From assembly GCF_900100315.1 (NCBI RefSeq), contig NZ_FNFF01000019.1, forward strand, positions 62,001 to 126,000: DNA of 64,000 nucleotides, written 5' to 3'. Positions 33,217-41,808 of this stretch are shown here, piece after piece. This DNA is from Streptomyces indicus. GTDB lineage: Bacteria; Actinomycetota; Actinomycetes; Streptomycetales; Streptomycetaceae. Numbering within the stretch: the first letter of the stretch is position 1; every line of letters starts with the position of its first letter. The notes beneath the pieces were generated by a model that was not told where the DNA came from, did not search any database, and saw only the letters and a program-made list of their open reading frames with translations. The position numbers were made by a program, and so were the translations under genes.

Positions 33217-34338
33217 TCACCAGCCGATCCCGGCCGCCACAGGAAGATGATCGCTCCCGGTCTCCGGCAGCAGCCAAGCGCTCCTCGGTTCCACTCCCTT
33301 GACGAGGATCTGGTCGATCCGGGCGATCGGGAAGGACTTCGGCCAGGTGAAGCCGAATCCGTCGCCCGACTCCTCCTGGACGGAGCGCAGTTGCGCGGTG
33401 AGGGCGTCGAACGCGCGGTCGTCCATGGTGCCGTTGAGGTCGCCGAGCAGCACCACGCGCTCGCTCGGGTCGGCGGCGACCGCCGCGGCGAGCGCCTCGG
33501 CGTTGCGGTCGCGCGACTCGGACCAGAAGCCGCTGCGGGGCATGACGCGTACGGAGCCCAGGTGCGCCACGTACACCGTGAGCGGGCCCTGCTCCGTCGC
33601 CACCGTCGCGCGCAGGGCGCGGGCGTAGCGGAGCTTCTCCTCCTCCGGCTTGGCGTCGCCGAGCGGACCGACGTCCTGCCGGATGTCGACCGGCCGCGGG
33701 TCCGACAGGGGCAGCCTGCTCCACAGCCCGACCGTGCCGACCGTGTAGTGGTGCGGGTACGTCTTCGCGAGTTCCCGTTCGTACGTCGGACGGGCCTCGG
33801 GGGTCATCTCCTCCAGCGCGAGTACGTCCGCGCCGGAGGCGGCGAGGGTGCGGGCGGTGCCGGCCGGGTCGGGGTTGTCCGCGCCGACGTTGTGGCCGGC
33901 CACCACGAGGTCGTGGCCCGCGCGGGACTTGTCGGTGAGCAGCCCGCCGAAGAGGCTCACCCACGCGAACACCGGCAGCAGCAGCGCCACCACGGCGGAG
34001 GCGGACCGGCGCCACAGCGCGGCCGCGAGCAGCACCGGAACGCCCAGCCCGCACCACGGCAGCACGCTCTCCACCAGACTCCCGAGCCCCGCCGCGTCGG
34101 GCAGCTGCGCGTGCAGCAGCAGCATCAGGCCGAGCAGCAGCGCGAGCGCCGTGAGGAGGAGGCCGCGCCGCCAGGGGGCGGGGCGGGACAGGCCGCGGGC
34201 CAGCCGCCGCAGGACACCCGTCCGCGTCGTGCCCTCGCTCCGGGGCGCGGCGTCTCCCAGGGCCTCCTGGGCCTCCGGGGACTCCTTCGGCTCCTGGGGC
34301 TTCTCCCGGGTGGCGGTGTCCGTCACTGCATCACTCAC
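33217..34338 (-). CDS. membrane-anchored endonuclease/exonuclease/phosphatase family protein
   Basis: A 373-residue protein with about three N-terminal membrane helices (RRGLLLTALALLLGLMLL, then two more to about residue 150) and an extracellular EEP domain. EEP motifs include VAGHNVGADN, ALEEMTPE with the metal-binding glutamate, LLGDLNGTMDD and GSDHLPVAAG with the catalytic histidine. Such proteins cleave phosphodiesters in nucleic acids or lipids. The GTG start overlaps the stop of the histidine kinase by eight bases (GTGAGTGA), so it is the third gene of the two-component operon and may be part of the envelope stress response it controls. Confidence 0.85.
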   Translation of the reverse strand: MSDAVTDTATREKPQEPKESPEAQEALGDAAPRSEGTTRTGVLRRLARGLSRPAPWRRGLLLTALALLLGLMLLLHAQLPDAAGLGSLVESVLPWCGLGVPVLLAAALWRRSASAVVALLLPVFAWVSLFGGLLTDKSRAGHDLVVAGHNVGADNPDPAGTARTLAASGADVLALEEMTPEARPTYERELAKTYPHHYTVGTVGLWSRLPLSDPRPVDIRQDVGPLGDAKPEEEKLRYARALRATVATEQGPLTVYVAHLGSVRVMPRSGFWSESRDRNAEALAAAVAADPSERVVLLGDLNGTMDDRAFDALTAQLRSVQEESGDGFGFTWPKSFPIARIDQILVKGVEPRSAWLLPETGSDHLPVAAGIGW

Positions 34339-35506
34339 TGGTCGCTGTCCTGAACTGCTCGGTATGTGCTCGGTCGTACGGGTGCGGGGCCGGTGCGACG
34401 GGCAGGCGTACGGAGATCCGCAGTCCGCCCGCGGGCCGCGGGGCGAGGGTGAGGGTGCCGTCGTGCACGCGGACGATCGCCTTGACGATGGCGAGGCCCA
34501 GACCGACGCCGGCATGGTCGTCGTGCAGCCGTTCCGTGCCGCGCCGGAAGGGCTCGGTGAGCGTGGCCAGCAGCTCGGGGGAGAGCCGCTCCCCGGTGTT
34601 CTCGACGGTGAGCTCCACGTGCTCGGGGCCCGCCGCGGTCGACACGTGCACGGTGCCGCCGGCGGGCAGGTTGTGCACGATCGCGTTGTGCAGGAGGTTC
34701 GTGGTCATCTGAAGCAGCAGCGCCGGCGATCCGTGCGCGGTCGCCGGCTCGCCCTCGAAGTCCTCGAAGTCCTCGAAGTCCTCGACGGTGACGCCGCGTT
34801 TCTCGGCGAGCGGCAGCAGCGTCTCCTCCGCCTCCTCCACGAGCAGCGACAGATCCACGGGTTCCCGTGTGAAGGACCGCTGTTCGGCCCGGCTGAGCAG
34901 GAGCAGCGCCTCGGTGAGGTCGATCGCCCGTGCGTTGATGGCGTGCAGCCTGGCGTACACCTCGGCGGGGTCGCGCGACGGGTCGCTGCGCGCCACGTCG
35001 AGCACGGCCTGGGCGGTGGCAAGCGGGGTGCGGAGTTCGTGCGAGGCGTTCGCGGCGAACCGCTGCTGCTCGGCCACGTGTGCCTCGAGGCGGGCGAGCA
35101 TGCCGTCGAACGCGTCGGCCAGTTCGCGCAGTTCGTCCTTGCGGCCCGGCAGCCGGATGCGGTGCGCGAGGGAGCCGTGGGTGGCGAGGCGGGTGGCGTC
35201 GGTGATCCGGGTCAGGGGAGCGAGCATGCGGCCGGCGAGCAGCCAGCCGCCGACGAGCCCGAACACCAGCAGGATCACCATGACCACGGCCGCCCTGGGG
35301 GCGAACTCGTTCAGGAGGTGCGAGCGGATCGGGAACACGCCCTTGAGGCCGCTCGCGTCCTCGCTGGTGAGCGTGGCCCGGTCCGGCACGTACCGCAGCA
35401 GGAAGAGCCACACCGCCGCGAGCAGCAGGGTGCCGGCCACCATCAGGAACCCGGCATAGCTGAGGGTGAGCTTGAGCCGCACGCTCAGCCCGGGCTGCCT
35501 ATCCAT
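34331..35506 (-). CDS. two-component sensor histidine kinase
   Basis: A 391-residue sensor with two membrane helices (about residues 10-30 and 70-95), a short extracellular loop of only about 45 residues, and a HAMP region (RMLAPLTRITDATRLATHGS). A HisKA domain with SHELRTPLATAQ follows, then an ATPase domain with the N-box NLLHNAIVHN and GLGLAIVKAI. The short sensor loop resembles VanS- and CutS-like kinases that sense the membrane or a bound ligand. An in-frame triple DFE repeat lies in the linker. The ATG at 35506 overlaps the response regulator stop. Confidence 0.92.
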   Translation of the reverse strand: MDRQPGLSVRLKLTLSYAGFLMVAGTLLLAAVWLFLLRYVPDRATLTSEDASGLKGVFPIRSHLLNEFAPRAAVVMVILLVFGLVGGWLLAGRMLAPLTRITDATRLATHGSLAHRIRLPGRKDELRELADAFDGMLARLEAHVAEQQRFAANASHELRTPLATAQAVLDVARSDPSRDPAEVYARLHAINARAIDLTEALLLLSRAEQRSFTREPVDLSLLVEEAEETLLPLAEKRGVTVEDFEDFEDFEGEPATAHGSPALLLQMTTNLLHNAIVHNLPAGGTVHVSTAAGPEHVELTVENTGERLSPELLATLTEPFRRGTERLHDDHAGVGLGLAIVKAIVRVHDGTLTLAPRPAGGLRISVRLPVAPAPHPYDRAHTEQFRTATSE

Positions 35507-36278
35507 CCCCTGCACCTTCCCGCCGGCTGCTCCGCGGCTCGTCACGCCGCCCGCTCCCGGGCGCGTCCCGCCGGACTCCTGCCTCGTCCTGCCGGCTGCT
35601 CCGCGGCTCGTCCGCCCGCGGGCTCTCCATCCGGTATCCGACGCCGGGGACGGTGGCGATGACCCACGGCTCGCCGAGCCGCTTGCGCAGCGCGGACACG
35701 GTGATGCGTACGGCGTTGGTGAACGGGTCGGCGTTCTCGTCCCAGGCCCGTTCGAGCAGCTCCTCCGCGCTCACCACACCGCCCTCGGCGGCGACGAGCA
35801 CTTCGAGCACCGCGAACTGCTTGCGGGTCAGCGCGACGAAGCGCCCGTCACGGAAGACCTCGCGGCGGAAGGGGTCGACCCGTACGCCCGCGATCTCCCG
35901 CACCGGCGGCCGGCTGTGCGCCCGCCGCCGGTCGAGCGCGCGCAACCGCATCACCAGCTCCTGCAGCTCGAACGGCTTCGTCAGATAGTCGTCGGCCCCG
36001 AGCTCGAACCCGCTCGCCTTGTCGTCGAGCCGGTCCGCGGCGGTCAGCATCAGGATCGGCATCCCGCTCCCGGACGCGACGATGCTCCGGGCGACCTCGT
36101 CACCGCTCGGGCCGGGGATGTCACGGTCGAGCACCGCGATGTCGTACGTGTTGACGCTCAGCAGCTCCAGCGCCGTGTCCCCGTCGCCCGCGATGTCGGC
36201 GGCGATCGCCTCCAGACGCAGCCCGTCACGGACTGCTTCCGCCAGATAGGGCTCGTCCTCGACGATCAGCACTCGCAT
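35499..36278 (-). CDS. OmpR-family response regulator
   Basis: A 259-residue regulator. The receiver domain has the acidic pair in VEDEP, the phospho-acceptor aspartate 51 in VLDRDIPG, and the lysine in LTKPFE. The C-terminal winged helix spans about residues 125-225. A tail of about 35 residues rich in arginine, serine and aspartate has a repeated DEPRSSR motif encoded by a 22-base direct repeat. It is first in the operon with the kinase and the EEP protein, and divergent from a VanY-like peptidase whose promoter it probably controls. Confidence 0.93.
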   Translation of the reverse strand: MRVLIVEDEPYLAEAVRDGLRLEAIAADIAGDGDTALELLSVNTYDIAVLDRDIPGPSGDEVARSIVASGSGMPILMLTAADRLDDKASGFELGADDYLTKPFELQELVMRLRALDRRRAHSRPPVREIAGVRVDPFRREVFRDGRFVALTRKQFAVLEVLVAAEGGVVSAEELLERAWDENADPFTNAVRITVSALRKRLGEPWVIATVPGVGYRMESPRADEPRSSRQDEAGVRRDAPGSGRRDEPRSSRREGAGDG

Positions 36279-36300
36279 GCTCCGAGGCTACGAGCCGGGA

Positions 36301-36318
36301 CATATCGTCGGCATATCG
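36301..36318. promoter_or_regulatory. direct repeat, candidate response regulator site
   Basis: CATATCG occurs at 36301-36307 and again at 36312-36318, 11 bp apart, in the 86-bp gap between the divergent response regulator and VanY-like genes. One-turn direct repeats are the usual binding arrangement of OmpR-family regulators. Confidence 0.55.
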
Positions 36319-36364
36319 AAAACGGGATACGTGGGGACAACACGCCCCGTTCTTGACTGCGGGT

Positions 36365-37078
36365 ATGCGCACCATCAATCCGGCACCTCCCGCACCCCGC
36401 TCCCGCCGCACCCCGGCGGCACTCGCCCTCGCGACCGCGGCCCTCGCCGCCTGCGTCACGGCCTGCCAGTCGCAGCCGGCCTCCTCCTCCTTCGCGGCCA
36501 CCGACCCGCATACGACGCCGCCTGCATCGCAGCACGCAGACACAGCTCACCCCTCACCGCACTCGCCCTCTTCACGGCCGTCCGCGCGCGACGCAGGCAG
36601 CCGGCCGCTCGGCCGGGCGGACGGCGCCGTCCCCTCCGGCACGCTCCTCACCGCCGAGATCCCGGCGCTCACCCACCTCGACCCGGCCCTGCGCAGCGCC
36701 CTGCGCCGCGCGGCGGCGGACGCGGCGCGCTCCGGCGTCACGATCGTCCTGAACAGCGGCTGGCGTTCCCCTGCGTACCAGGACGACCTCCTGCGGAAGG
36801 CGATATCGCAGTACGGCTCCCAGGAGGAGGCGGCCCGCTGGGTGGCCACCTCCGACACGTCCCCGCACGTCGCCGGCAAGGCAGCCGACCTCGGCCCCTC
36901 CACCGCCACGTCCTGGCTCTCCCGCCACGGCGAGTCGTACGGCCTCTGCCAGATCTACCGCAACGAGCCCTGGCACTACGAACTCCGCCCCGAGGCGGCG
37001 ACGAAGGGGTGCCCGGCGATGTACGCGGACCCGACGGAGGACCCGCGGATGAGCGGTGACGCGCACGCGGACCGGTGA
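36365..37078 (+). CDS. VanY-type D-alanyl-D-alanine carboxypeptidase lipoprotein
   Basis: Zinc DD-carboxypeptidase (peptidase M15B) of 237 residues. The lipobox LAAC at residues 27-30 (or the later VTAC) follows a hydrophobic signal, so it is probably a lipoprotein. A serine/proline-rich linker leads to the catalytic domain with VLNSGWRSPAYQ, SPHVAGKAADLG (zinc histidine and aspartate) and EPWHYEL (third ligand). Such enzymes remove terminal D-alanine from peptidoglycan and can lower glycopeptide binding. The gene is divergent from a two-component system whose likely site lies between them. A TTG 12 bp upstream is an alternative start. Confidence 0.88.
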   Translation: MRTINPAPPAPRSRRTPAALALATAALAACVTACQSQPASSSFAATDPHTTPPASQHADTAHPSPHSPSSRPSARDAGSRPLGRADGAVPSGTLLTAEIPALTHLDPALRSALRRAAADAARSGVTIVLNSGWRSPAYQDDLLRKAISQYGSQEEAARWVATSDTSPHVAGKAADLGPSTATSWLSRHGESYGLCQIYRNEPWHYELRPEAATKGCPAMYADPTEDPRMSGDAHADR

Positions 37079-37089
37079 GCCCGCGGGAC

Positions 37090-37440
37090 TCAGGCGGCCC
37101 GGCGCTGCTGCCGCCGCCCGCAGCCGCCCGAGTGCTCGGTACCCGCCGACGTCCACCACATCTCGCAGCACGCGGCGGCGAGCGCGACCCGCGCCGCACC
37201 GTCGATCGCGTCGTAGTCGGGCACCCGGGGCCGCGCGCGGGCCTCGGCGCGCAGCGCGGCGACACGACGCTCGTCACCGGCGAGGTACTCCCGCAGGGAC
37301 GCGACGACCATGAGCAGCGCGACCGCACCGAACCCGCCGGCGTAGCCGACGGCTCCTTGCACGGCGCTCACCGAGGCCGCGTGCGCGGCGAGCGCCCCGC
37401 CGAGGACGTACAGGATGCAGAGGGTGCGGGTGGTGGCCAT
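37090..37440 (-). CDS. small two-helix membrane protein
   Basis: A 116-residue protein with two predicted membrane helices (about residues 7-25 and 30-48) and a charged cytoplasmic tail ending in a cysteine/arginine-rich stretch. It resembles no family I can name. It is convergent with the VanY-like gene, with 11 bp between stops and no obvious hairpin. Confidence 0.6.
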   Translation of the reverse strand: MATTRTLCILYVLGGALAAHAASVSAVQGAVGYAGGFGAVALLMVVASLREYLAGDERRVAALRAEARARPRVPDYDAIDGAARVALAAACCEMWWTSAGTEHSGGCGRRQQRRAA

Positions 37441-37607
37441 CAGCGGTCAGAGGTCCTTCCAGAGGTGCAAGGGCGGGAGGAGCCCGATGGCCGAGGGAGA
37501 CCCGGCCGCCGTACTGATAACGACAAGACCGACCGAGATCACTTCGAACATGCGTCCTTCGTCGGAGTGAAGCCGCCTCGGAAGCCGCCTCGGAAGGGGC
37601 CGCGGGA

Positions 37608-38600
37608 CTACGCGGCGTACCCGTGCGGCCGGCAGCGCACCCCCAGCCGCTCACCGACCTCCGCCAGCACCTCCGGGCAGAAGTAGTACCAGCGCAGCCG
37701 CGTGACACCACCCCCGGCGGTCTCCACCCGCAACACATCCTCGACCGCCTCACCCGCGCCCGCACCACCACCACCGTCGACGGGTGCGGCCCACATCAAC
37801 ACGACCAACTCCCCGCCCAACTCCCCGTCCAACTCCCGGACTTCCGCACGCCAGCGGACGGAGGTCTCCAGCAGAAGGGTGTGGTGCAGGGACCCGGCGG
37901 CGATCTGCTCCCGGCCGACCTCATGGGCCATGCCGATGACGTCGCTGACCGCGTCCTCGGCGAAGAGCTTCGCCAGCCCGTCCAGGTCGTACGCGGTGAA
38001 CGCCTTCGCCAGGGCGTCGAGCGTGCCCCGGTCGGGCGCCGGGCGGCGGGCGAGCGCCGCCGCACGCCCGGGATCGGCGAGACGCCCCCGGCCGCGGTGC
38101 AGAGCGGCCTTGACCGCGCCCTCGGTGGTGCCGAGCATGCCGGCGATCTCTTTCACCGGCAGGTCGAAGACATCCTTGAGCACGACGGCGGCACGCTCCT
38201 GCGGGGACAGCAGCGTGGCCATCTCCGCGAGCGCGTCCCGTACTTCCACCGGATCGGCAGCGGCGGGCGCGGCACGCTCGGACGGTTCGACGAGCAGGGG
38301 AGCGGGCCGGCGCACCTGGTCGAGATAGGCGTTCGTCGCGATCCGCACGAGCCATGCCATCGGCCGCTCGACGGCCTGATGCGACTGCGCCGCCCGCGTC
38401 AGAGCCCGCGCAAGCGTCTCCTGTACGAGATCCTCCGCCTCCCACACGTCCCCGGTCAGCCGCCGGCAGTACCGGAACAACTCCCCGCGCAACGGCTCTA
38501 ACACCCCGAGAAACTCCCGCCGCACCTCCCTCGCGGCATCGACCACCGCCTGCGGCAGCACGTCACCGGACGAAACGGACCAGCTGGTTTGAGATGACAC
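37608..38600 (-). CDS. SigJ-type ECF sigma factor with C-terminal SnoaL-like domain
   Basis: Sigma-70 family factor of 330 residues. Region 2 covers about residues 30-100 (LFRYCRRLTGDVWEAEDLVQ, the canonical ECF region), and region 4 about 125-180 (LSPQERAAVVLKDVFDLPVK). A C-terminal SnoaL-like domain of about 130 residues follows (ALAKAFTAYDLDGLAKLFAE). This extra domain marks the SigJ/ECF41-type group, where it replaces an anti-sigma factor. The usual partner encoded nearby is a COE-type enzyme; none is evident here. The GTG at 38600 has GAGGAG upstream. Confidence 0.9.
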   Translation of the reverse strand: MSSQTSWSVSSGDVLPQAVVDAAREVRREFLGVLEPLRGELFRYCRRLTGDVWEAEDLVQETLARALTRAAQSHQAVERPMAWLVRIATNAYLDQVRRPAPLLVEPSERAAPAAADPVEVRDALAEMATLLSPQERAAVVLKDVFDLPVKEIAGMLGTTEGAVKAALHRGRGRLADPGRAAALARRPAPDRGTLDALAKAFTAYDLDGLAKLFAEDAVSDVIGMAHEVGREQIAAGSLHHTLLLETSVRWRAEVRELDGELGGELVVLMWAAPVDGGGGAGAGEAVEDVLRVETAGGGVTRLRWYYFCPEVLAEVGERLGVRCRPHGYAA

Positions 38601-38737
38601 GAAGAACTCCTCGGGGCGAGTACGGGGTGCTGGCACTGCACACCTGTACGACGGGGTGGTCCTCGCATTCGATACGGGGCAAGCGAGAAGTCATGCCGCA
38701 GGGCGCAGCCGTCCCTGGTCAGGCCGGAGTGTCCGCC

Positions 38738-39340
38738 TCATGCCTCCGTCGCCCGCCGGGCGCGCAGGGCCCGGAGTTTGTGGCGGTTGCCGCAGCGTTC
38801 CATGGCGCACCAGCGGCGGGCGCCGGGGCGGGAGGAGTCCACGAACACCAGTGGGCAGTTGTCGCCCGCGCACTTGCGGATGCGCCCGGCGAGCGGGCCG
38901 GACAGGAGCTCGATCATCTCCCGCGCCATGGTCGACAGCGCCTGCGTGGCCCGCACCGGTTCCGCCCAGCCCGTGGTCGTGCCGTCGGCGGCGAGTTCGG
39001 GGACGAGGGGAGCGGCGGCCGCGGCCCGGTTGATGGCCTCCACCGCCTCCGCGGGCAGGGGGCGGGCCGCAGCCCGGGCGTGCGCCGCCTCCCAGATCGC
39101 CTGGCGGAGGGTCTTGGCCGCGGCCAGGTCACGGGACGTCACGGGCACGGACATCACCGCGGCCGGCGGCGGCTCGGCCAGCCATGCGCCCAAATCGGCC
39201 GGCTCGTGCAGGGTCTCGAACACCGCGTACCGGCCTTCGCCGCCGGTGTGGGCGAAATCCAGGCAGAGGGCGCCCGCGTCGAACCGGAACGACCCGCCCT
39301 TGGGGTCGTGCAACACCCGTCCAGTTGCGCTCGTTCGCAT
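38738..39340 (-). CDS. CGNR zinc-finger (ABATE domain) regulator
   Basis: A 200-residue protein with an N-terminal ABATE domain and a C-terminal CGNR zinc finger: C-X5-C in KCAGDNCPLVFVD, then RRWCAMERCGNR. CGNR proteins are presumed DNA-binding regulators in actinobacteria. The ATG lies directly at a palindrome with a TATAGT-like -10 element, suggesting a leaderless transcript that represses itself. It is divergent from a RidA-family gene, which is the likely target. Confidence 0.88.
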   Translation of the reverse strand: MRTSATGRVLHDPKGGSFRFDAGALCLDFAHTGGEGRYAVFETLHEPADLGAWLAEPPPAAVMSVPVTSRDLAAAKTLRQAIWEAAHARAAARPLPAEAVEAINRAAAAAPLVPELAADGTTTGWAEPVRATQALSTMAREMIELLSGPLAGRIRKCAGDNCPLVFVDSSRPGARRWCAMERCGNRHKLRALRARRATEA

Positions 39341-39341
39341 G

Positions 39342-39360
39342 ACACCACTATAAGTGGTGT
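39342..39360. promoter_or_regulatory. palindromic operator between CGNR and RidA genes
   Basis: Perfect seven-base arms ACACCAC (39342-39348) and GTGGTGT (39354-39360) flank TATAA. The palindrome lies two bases from the CGNR gene start and 46 bp from the RidA start, and it contains the TATAGT -10-like sequence on the minus strand. It fits a self-regulatory operator. Confidence 0.7.
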
Positions 39361-39405
39361 TGGACGTAACCTCTATAACCGGTTTCGCTCACGGAGGAGC
39401 AAGAC

Positions 39406-39795
39406 ATGGGTGTGCGCCGCATCAATCCCGAGGGTCTGCACCGCAGTCCCGCCTTCAGCCAGGCCGTCGTGGTCGAACAGCCGGCGAAGACGATCTACAT
39501 CGGAGGCCAGAACGGCGTCGACGCCGACGGCAAGGTCGTCGGCCCCACCGTCGGCGAACAGTCCAGGCAGGCCTTCCGGAACCTCAAGGCCATCTTGGAG
39601 AGCGAGGGAGCGAGCCTGGCGGACATCGTCCACTGGAGGATCGCCGTGGTGGACGGCCACACCTTCGACGAGGGCGTCGCCGCCTTCCAGGAGGTCTGGA
39701 ACCGCTCCGACCCGCCCCCGGCCATCACGGTCCACGTGGTGGCGGGCCTGGGCCCCGGGTTCCTCGTCGAGATCGACGCGGTCGCGGTCATCTGA
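39406..39795 (+). CDS. RidA/YjgF-family protein
   Basis: A 129-residue RidA-like protein, the usual length. Typical elements are TIYIGGQNGVDADGKVVG, the QSRQAFRNLKAIL helix, and the C-terminal GPGFLVEIDAVAV. The catalytic arginine found in true imine deaminases (near residue 105) is not in the usual place, so deaminase activity is uncertain. The start has GGAGG nine bases upstream. It is divergent from the CGNR regulator across a palindromic operator. Confidence 0.9.
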   Translation: MGVRRINPEGLHRSPAFSQAVVVEQPAKTIYIGGQNGVDADGKVVGPTVGEQSRQAFRNLKAILESEGASLADIVHWRIAVVDGHTFDEGVAAFQEVWNRSDPPPAITVHVVAGLGPGFLVEIDAVAVI

Positions 39796-39826
39796 CCTGG
39801 CGGGATACGGAAGTTCGGAAACGGCG

Positions 39827-39857
39827 AAAGGCCCGGACGCTCACGGTCCGGGCCTTT
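39827..39857 (+). terminator. terminator after the RidA gene
   Basis: A perfect 12-bp stem (39827-39838 with 39846-39857) with a seven-base loop ending in TTT, 31 bp beyond the RidA stop. Confidence 0.85.
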
Positions 39858-39893
39858 GCGGCGGTGCCCCCGGAAGGGTGCTGCCACCCGGGC

Positions 39894-40358
39894 TCATCCC
39901 CCGTACCGGCTCCGCAAATCGGTCGCGACGCTGGACATGATCTCCGTCGCCTGCGGCAGGGACGCGTCAGCCAACGGCATCCCGATCTGGGGGTCGTACG
40001 CGGTCAGCCCGGTCTCCTTCTCCACGATCGCGGAGAGAGCCAGAAGCTGGGCGATTACCCCCTCGGCAGCTGCGTCGGCATGCCAGTAGGGCACGGTGAT
40101 GCTGACCTCGTCCCCGAGCACGGACAGGTCGATACCGGTGTCCGATTGACTGAGGTCGCGTGATTCCTGCTCGTGCTCCGTGATTTCCACGTCGCCGAGC
40201 AGCGCGCAGGCCTGCGGCACGATGCGCTGCCAGGCCGCCAGGAGTTCGGCGGGGATGCGCGAAGTGCCCGTGCTTGCCGCTGCGACCTCGGTGGCCTCCA
40301 GGGCTTCTTCCCAGGACTGCCCTTCGTGCCGGCTCAGAAAGTAGATGTCGTAGCTCAT
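39894..40358 (-). CDS. hypothetical acidic protein
   Basis: A 154-residue acidic protein without signal peptide or membrane helix. It begins MSYDIYFLSRHEGQSWEEAL, a start shared by many small Streptomyces proteins of unknown function. I cannot assign a function. It stands alone between the RidA terminator and a strong hairpin, and is bordered by the transposase remnant. Confidence 0.75.
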   Translation of the reverse strand: MSYDIYFLSRHEGQSWEEALEATEVAAASTGTSRIPAELLAAWQRIVPQACALLGDVEITEHEQESRDLSQSDTGIDLSVLGDEVSITVPYWHADAAAEGVIAQLLALSAIVEKETGLTAYDPQIGMPLADASLPQATEIMSSVATDLRSRYGG

Positions 40359-40408
40359 CGCGAGATCGTAGGGCGTAGGTCGCGTGGGTCCTTCATCGCT
40401 CGGACATG

Positions 40409-40448
40409 AGAAGGGCCGGCTCAGGAGAACCTCTGAGCCGGCCCTTCT
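40409..40448. terminator. 16-bp hairpin beside the transposase remnant
   Basis: A perfect 16-bp stem (40409-40424 with 40433-40448) with an eight-base loop. It ends possible transcription from the transposase remnant on the minus strand and insulates the small gene downstream. Confidence 0.75.
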
Positions 40449-40765
40449 GCCCGTGCCCCCGGCGGGAGACCAGACAGATGGGAAACGGCGTGACCCCGGT
40501 ATTCCCGGGGCTCGGGTCACGATCGAGCAGATGGTGCCCGTGCGCGGTAAGGGGATGCGGTAGTGCGGGTTCGAGTGCTGGGCAGGACCCGGCAACCGAG
40601 TGGGAGTCGCTCTCTGCGACGCCACCACGGCGAGAGAGTCCTTGCCGCGAGTGGGGAACCACGGAAGCCGCATCGCTGATGAGCCCCCGCTCGGGTGCTT
40701 CCTGGGAGTGCACGAGCACGCCACCGAGCTCGGAGTGTGTTGGTGCGGTTCGCTTCCGAGGTTGT
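40449..40765. other. non-coding stretch beside the truncated IS
   Basis: About 300 bp between the hairpin and the end of recognisable transposase sequence. No frame gives a protein with convincing codon bias or motifs. It may be the degraded right end of the insertion sequence or chromosomal debris; no copy of the left terminal sequence was found here. Confidence 0.4.
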
Positions 40766-41679
40766 ACACGCTTTCGCGGCTCTCCGGTCGGCCGGTCTGC
40801 TTGCGGCGCCGGTGTACGCGGAGAGCGAGACGGGCGTGCGGGAAGGCGATGCCGCCGAGATTGTCGGCGATGGCGCAGGTCTTGATCAACCGGGACTCGC
40901 GCCGGCTGTGAGAGGTGGCGGAGGCGGTGTGCTGGACTGTGATCGAGGTCCAGGGCGGGGCGGCGAGCTGAGCGTACGCGGTGGGCTGGTTGGTCTTGAT
41001 GACCGCGATGTAGTGGGCCTTTTTCGTCTCGACCAGCCAGGTGATGTTGGCCTTCACCGAGTGCAGGGCGTCGAAGGTGACCACGGCGTCGGTGAGGTCA
41101 AGTGGCGCCAGCAGGTGCTTGAAGTGCCGCGTCTCGTTGGTCTTCGCGCCGACCTCGACCTGGGAGAGCGTGGCGACGGGGTGGTGCGTGACCGCCGAGA
41201 AGGTGACGGCGCGGTACCTCCAGGCGGGCCGAGCCCTTGAGCGTCTTGCCGTCCACGGCGACGACCCACCCGGGTCGAGTCGCCGACGCGCGCGTGGACG
41301 TGCGGTGTTGGTCGGCGAGGTAGGCGCCGACGGCCTGGTCCAGAGCATCGCCGTCGAGCGCCATCAGGACGCGTCCCATCGTGACCGGCTTCGGACTGCG
41401 CCGCCAGCCGAGCAGGTGACGGCGGATTCCGAGGGAAGCCAGCAGCGTGTTCGTGGCCCGCTCGGCGAACTCGGCGATCTCCTCGAGGCTCTTCGCCCCG
41501 GACACGACCGCGCAGGCGCACACCAGCAGGACCGAGACCAGCGAGTACCAGCGGCCCCGACGTGAGCGCGGATCGGGCACCGATTCGAGGTAAGGGCGCA
41601 GGTCTGCGATGCGGTCCGCATCCAGCGGGCCCAGCTTCTCCAGCACGGCAGGGGTAGGGGAAGATGCAACGGCAGGCAC
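40766..41679 (-). pseudogene. frameshifted and truncated ISAs1-family transposase
   Basis: The first part (start 41679) encodes the N-terminal DDE-associated region: RIADLRPYLESVPDPRSRRG, then VVAVDGKTLKGSARLE with the first catalytic aspartate. Near 41220 the frame breaks. The similarity continues in another minus-strand frame with HPVATLSQVEVGAKTNE, VVTFDALHS (second acidic position) and ESVY near 40766. The remaining C-terminal quarter, including the final catalytic glutamate region, is absent. The gene is therefore inactive. Confidence 0.85.
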
Positions 41680-41808
41680 GGGACATCCTCGTGATCATCT
41701 GGCTTAGTCACCACAATGATCACGAACCCCCGTACCTGCACTGCTACCCGCCCCTACCGGCCCCGATCGCCAACCAACCGTGCGTCCGGGGAAGTTGACG
41801 GAGCCCTG
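40766..41808 (-). mobile_element. truncated ISAs1-family insertion sequence
   Basis: The element is defined by an ISAs1-type transposase remnant on the minus strand and by an end sequence CAGGGCTCCGTCAACTTCC reading inward from 41808, which resembles the terminal repeats of this family. The opposite end is missing: transposase similarity stops near 40766 and no matching inverted repeat is visible. The left end lies inside the open frame of the neighbouring AfsA-like gene. Confidence 0.75.

Noticed and set aside
40393..40719. 108-residue minus-strand frame in the IS flank
   Set aside because: Runs through a terminator hairpin and has no recognisable features.
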